Below are positions 63,271 through 64,000 of a stretch of DNA of 64,000 bases, piece after piece. The stretch covers positions 76,132,780 through 76,196,779 of the forward strand of contig CM034314.1 of NCBI GenBank assembly GCA_019925795.1, written 5' to 3'. The notes beneath the pieces were generated by a model that saw only the letters and a program-made list of their open reading frames with translations, was not told the origin of the DNA and made no database searches. The position numbers were made by a program, and so were the translations under genes. Every line of letters starts with the position of its first letter. Position 1 is the first letter of the stretch. The DNA comes from Dendrobium chrysotoxum (Eukaryota > Streptophyta > Magnoliopsida > Asparagales > Orchidaceae).

Positions 63271-63487
63271 CACTGTTGCTTAGCTTGGTTGGTGAGCGAG
63301 TATGGTTAGGAACCCCCTCAACTCGTGCTTAAATCCCCTCGAGCGATAGCGCCTCTTAAGTGGGGCATGAACAAGTGCGGCCCAAGAGGTCACTAGGGTG
63401 GGTGCCTCTTCTAGGTCAGCCGAGGGATTAGTTACACCGTCAAGCGCCTCTTAAGGGGGTGGTAGTGGGTAGATACCTCCGTTTCAA

Positions 63488-63523
<36 letters not shown>

Positions 63524-63524
63524 C
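63271..63524 (+). mobile_element. tRNA-derived SINE with (AAT)n tail
   Basis: An A box-like tagcttggttggtgagcg (63281) and a B box-like tgcttaaatcc (63326) are 45 bp apart, the spacing in tRNA genes. A tRNA-unrelated body with two gcgcctcttaag words follows, ending in about 12 TAA repeats (63488-63524). TSD is hard to call because both flanks are taa-rich. Confidence 0.6.
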
Positions 63525-63526
63525 AA

Positions 63527-63620
63527 AGGCTTCGTTTGAGACAATATTTTTACTATTCATTTTACACTCAAGACCTTTTAATTGATAGATTAAGCTCCCA
63601 ACCAATAAACTTAGATGAGC
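63527..63620 (-). mobile_element. MITE arm and SINE-like remnant
   Basis: 63527-63560 is a left arm of the hairpin MITE (aaggcttcgtttgagacaa) with no right arm. 63555-63618 on the minus strand reads gtttattggttgggagctta, then aaaaggtcttgagtgta, like a decayed SINE A/B-box pair. Confidence 0.4.
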
Positions 63621-63935
63621 TGCTTATAGAGGTTGTAACATAGCGATATTTAGCTTCTCGATGGATGAATAAACCAAAGTTCATTGCTATTTTGTGCTCC
63701 ATACGGATTATAATCGAGGTAAATGAGATAACACCAGTGGAGGTCGAAATATCGATGTGCCCAATAAAGTTTGCAGGTGAAGACATGAACAAATTTAGTA
63801 GCATCTCGAGATGACATTGATGAGCCCAACGATGCGGAGCTTGCAGGCAAAGACTTAAGCAAAGGGCACATTTATGAGATTGAGCCCTAAATGCCGTTGC
63901 TAAAATGCTATTTGTTTTTAAATTATAAAATTGTA

Positions 63936-63961
63936 ATATATTAGAGAGAGAGAGAGAGAGA
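63936..63961. repeat. (GA)n microsatellite
   Basis: About 10-11 GA repeats. Confidence 0.9.
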
Positions 63962-64000
63962 CTTTTGAGTCAATTAAGACAAATTCATACACACATCTCA

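Noticed and set aside
63271..63345. A functional tRNA gene
   Set aside because: A and B boxes are at tRNA spacing, but the cloverleaf stems are not complementary and a long body with (AAT)n tail follows, so a SINE fits better.

Overview
The window is nuclear DNA of a flowering plant. The evidence is AT-rich intergenic DNA dense in transposons, U2-type introns, a plant-only NOI/RIN4-type gene, a plant-only small protein gene, a FAR1-type MULE transposase and Tourist-like MITEs. A monocot is possible, but I cannot fix the species. There are no bacterial-type operons, CRISPR arrays, rRNA genes or clear tRNA genes. Only two host genes are convincing: an NOI-domain (RIN4-like) gene on the plus strand (34301 to about 36585, spliced) and an intronless gene on the minus strand (58761-59369). 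Almost everything else is mobile or repetitive.

Positions 1-20064 hold a very large, young, non-autonomous LTR retrotransposon read on the minus strand. Its order is LTR (20064-14269), internal region (14268-7684), LTR (7683-1887), and then a second internal region (1886 to 1) that leaves the window. Both LTRs are followed by the same primer-binding site (14242-14259 and 1860-1877), so this is a tandem LTR-INT-LTR-INT structure and not a simple two-LTR element. The LTRs are about 5.8 kb and the internal region about 6.6 kb. There is no gag-pol, only a 175-codon ORF with a basic C-terminus and several arrays of tandem repeats. One array (9154-9676) consists of hairpins whose arms change together from unit to unit. 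This element sits inside an older, diverged LTR of a related family (20065-25901), which carries a repeat rich in TTGAC/GTCAA palindromes.

Positions 25902-46140 are a mosaic. They hold a non-autonomous CACTA element (27679-29606, TSD gaa) with a Transposase_24 remnant, a solo LTR (29713-31850, TSD tagtt), the NOI gene, a MULE-type MITE, hairpin MITEs, a LINE-derived insertion (39738-41035), a hAT-like foldback and a second solo LTR of the first family in the opposite orientation (43623-45802).

Positions 46150-50568 are a complete but dead Mutator-like element. It has about 170-bp TIRs, a perfect 9-bp TSD (caatataag), a broken FAR1-type transposase on the minus strand, a broken second gene on the plus strand, and GGTACC-rich repeat arrays inside both ends. 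Positions 50600-64000 hold a dense cluster of Tourist-like hairpin MITEs, several in head-to-tail runs, long (AT)n tracts, a MULE-type MITE with a TSD, the conserved minus-strand gene, two related LTR-like fragments (one with a long minisatellite), a GC-rich foldback and tRNA-derived SINEs.
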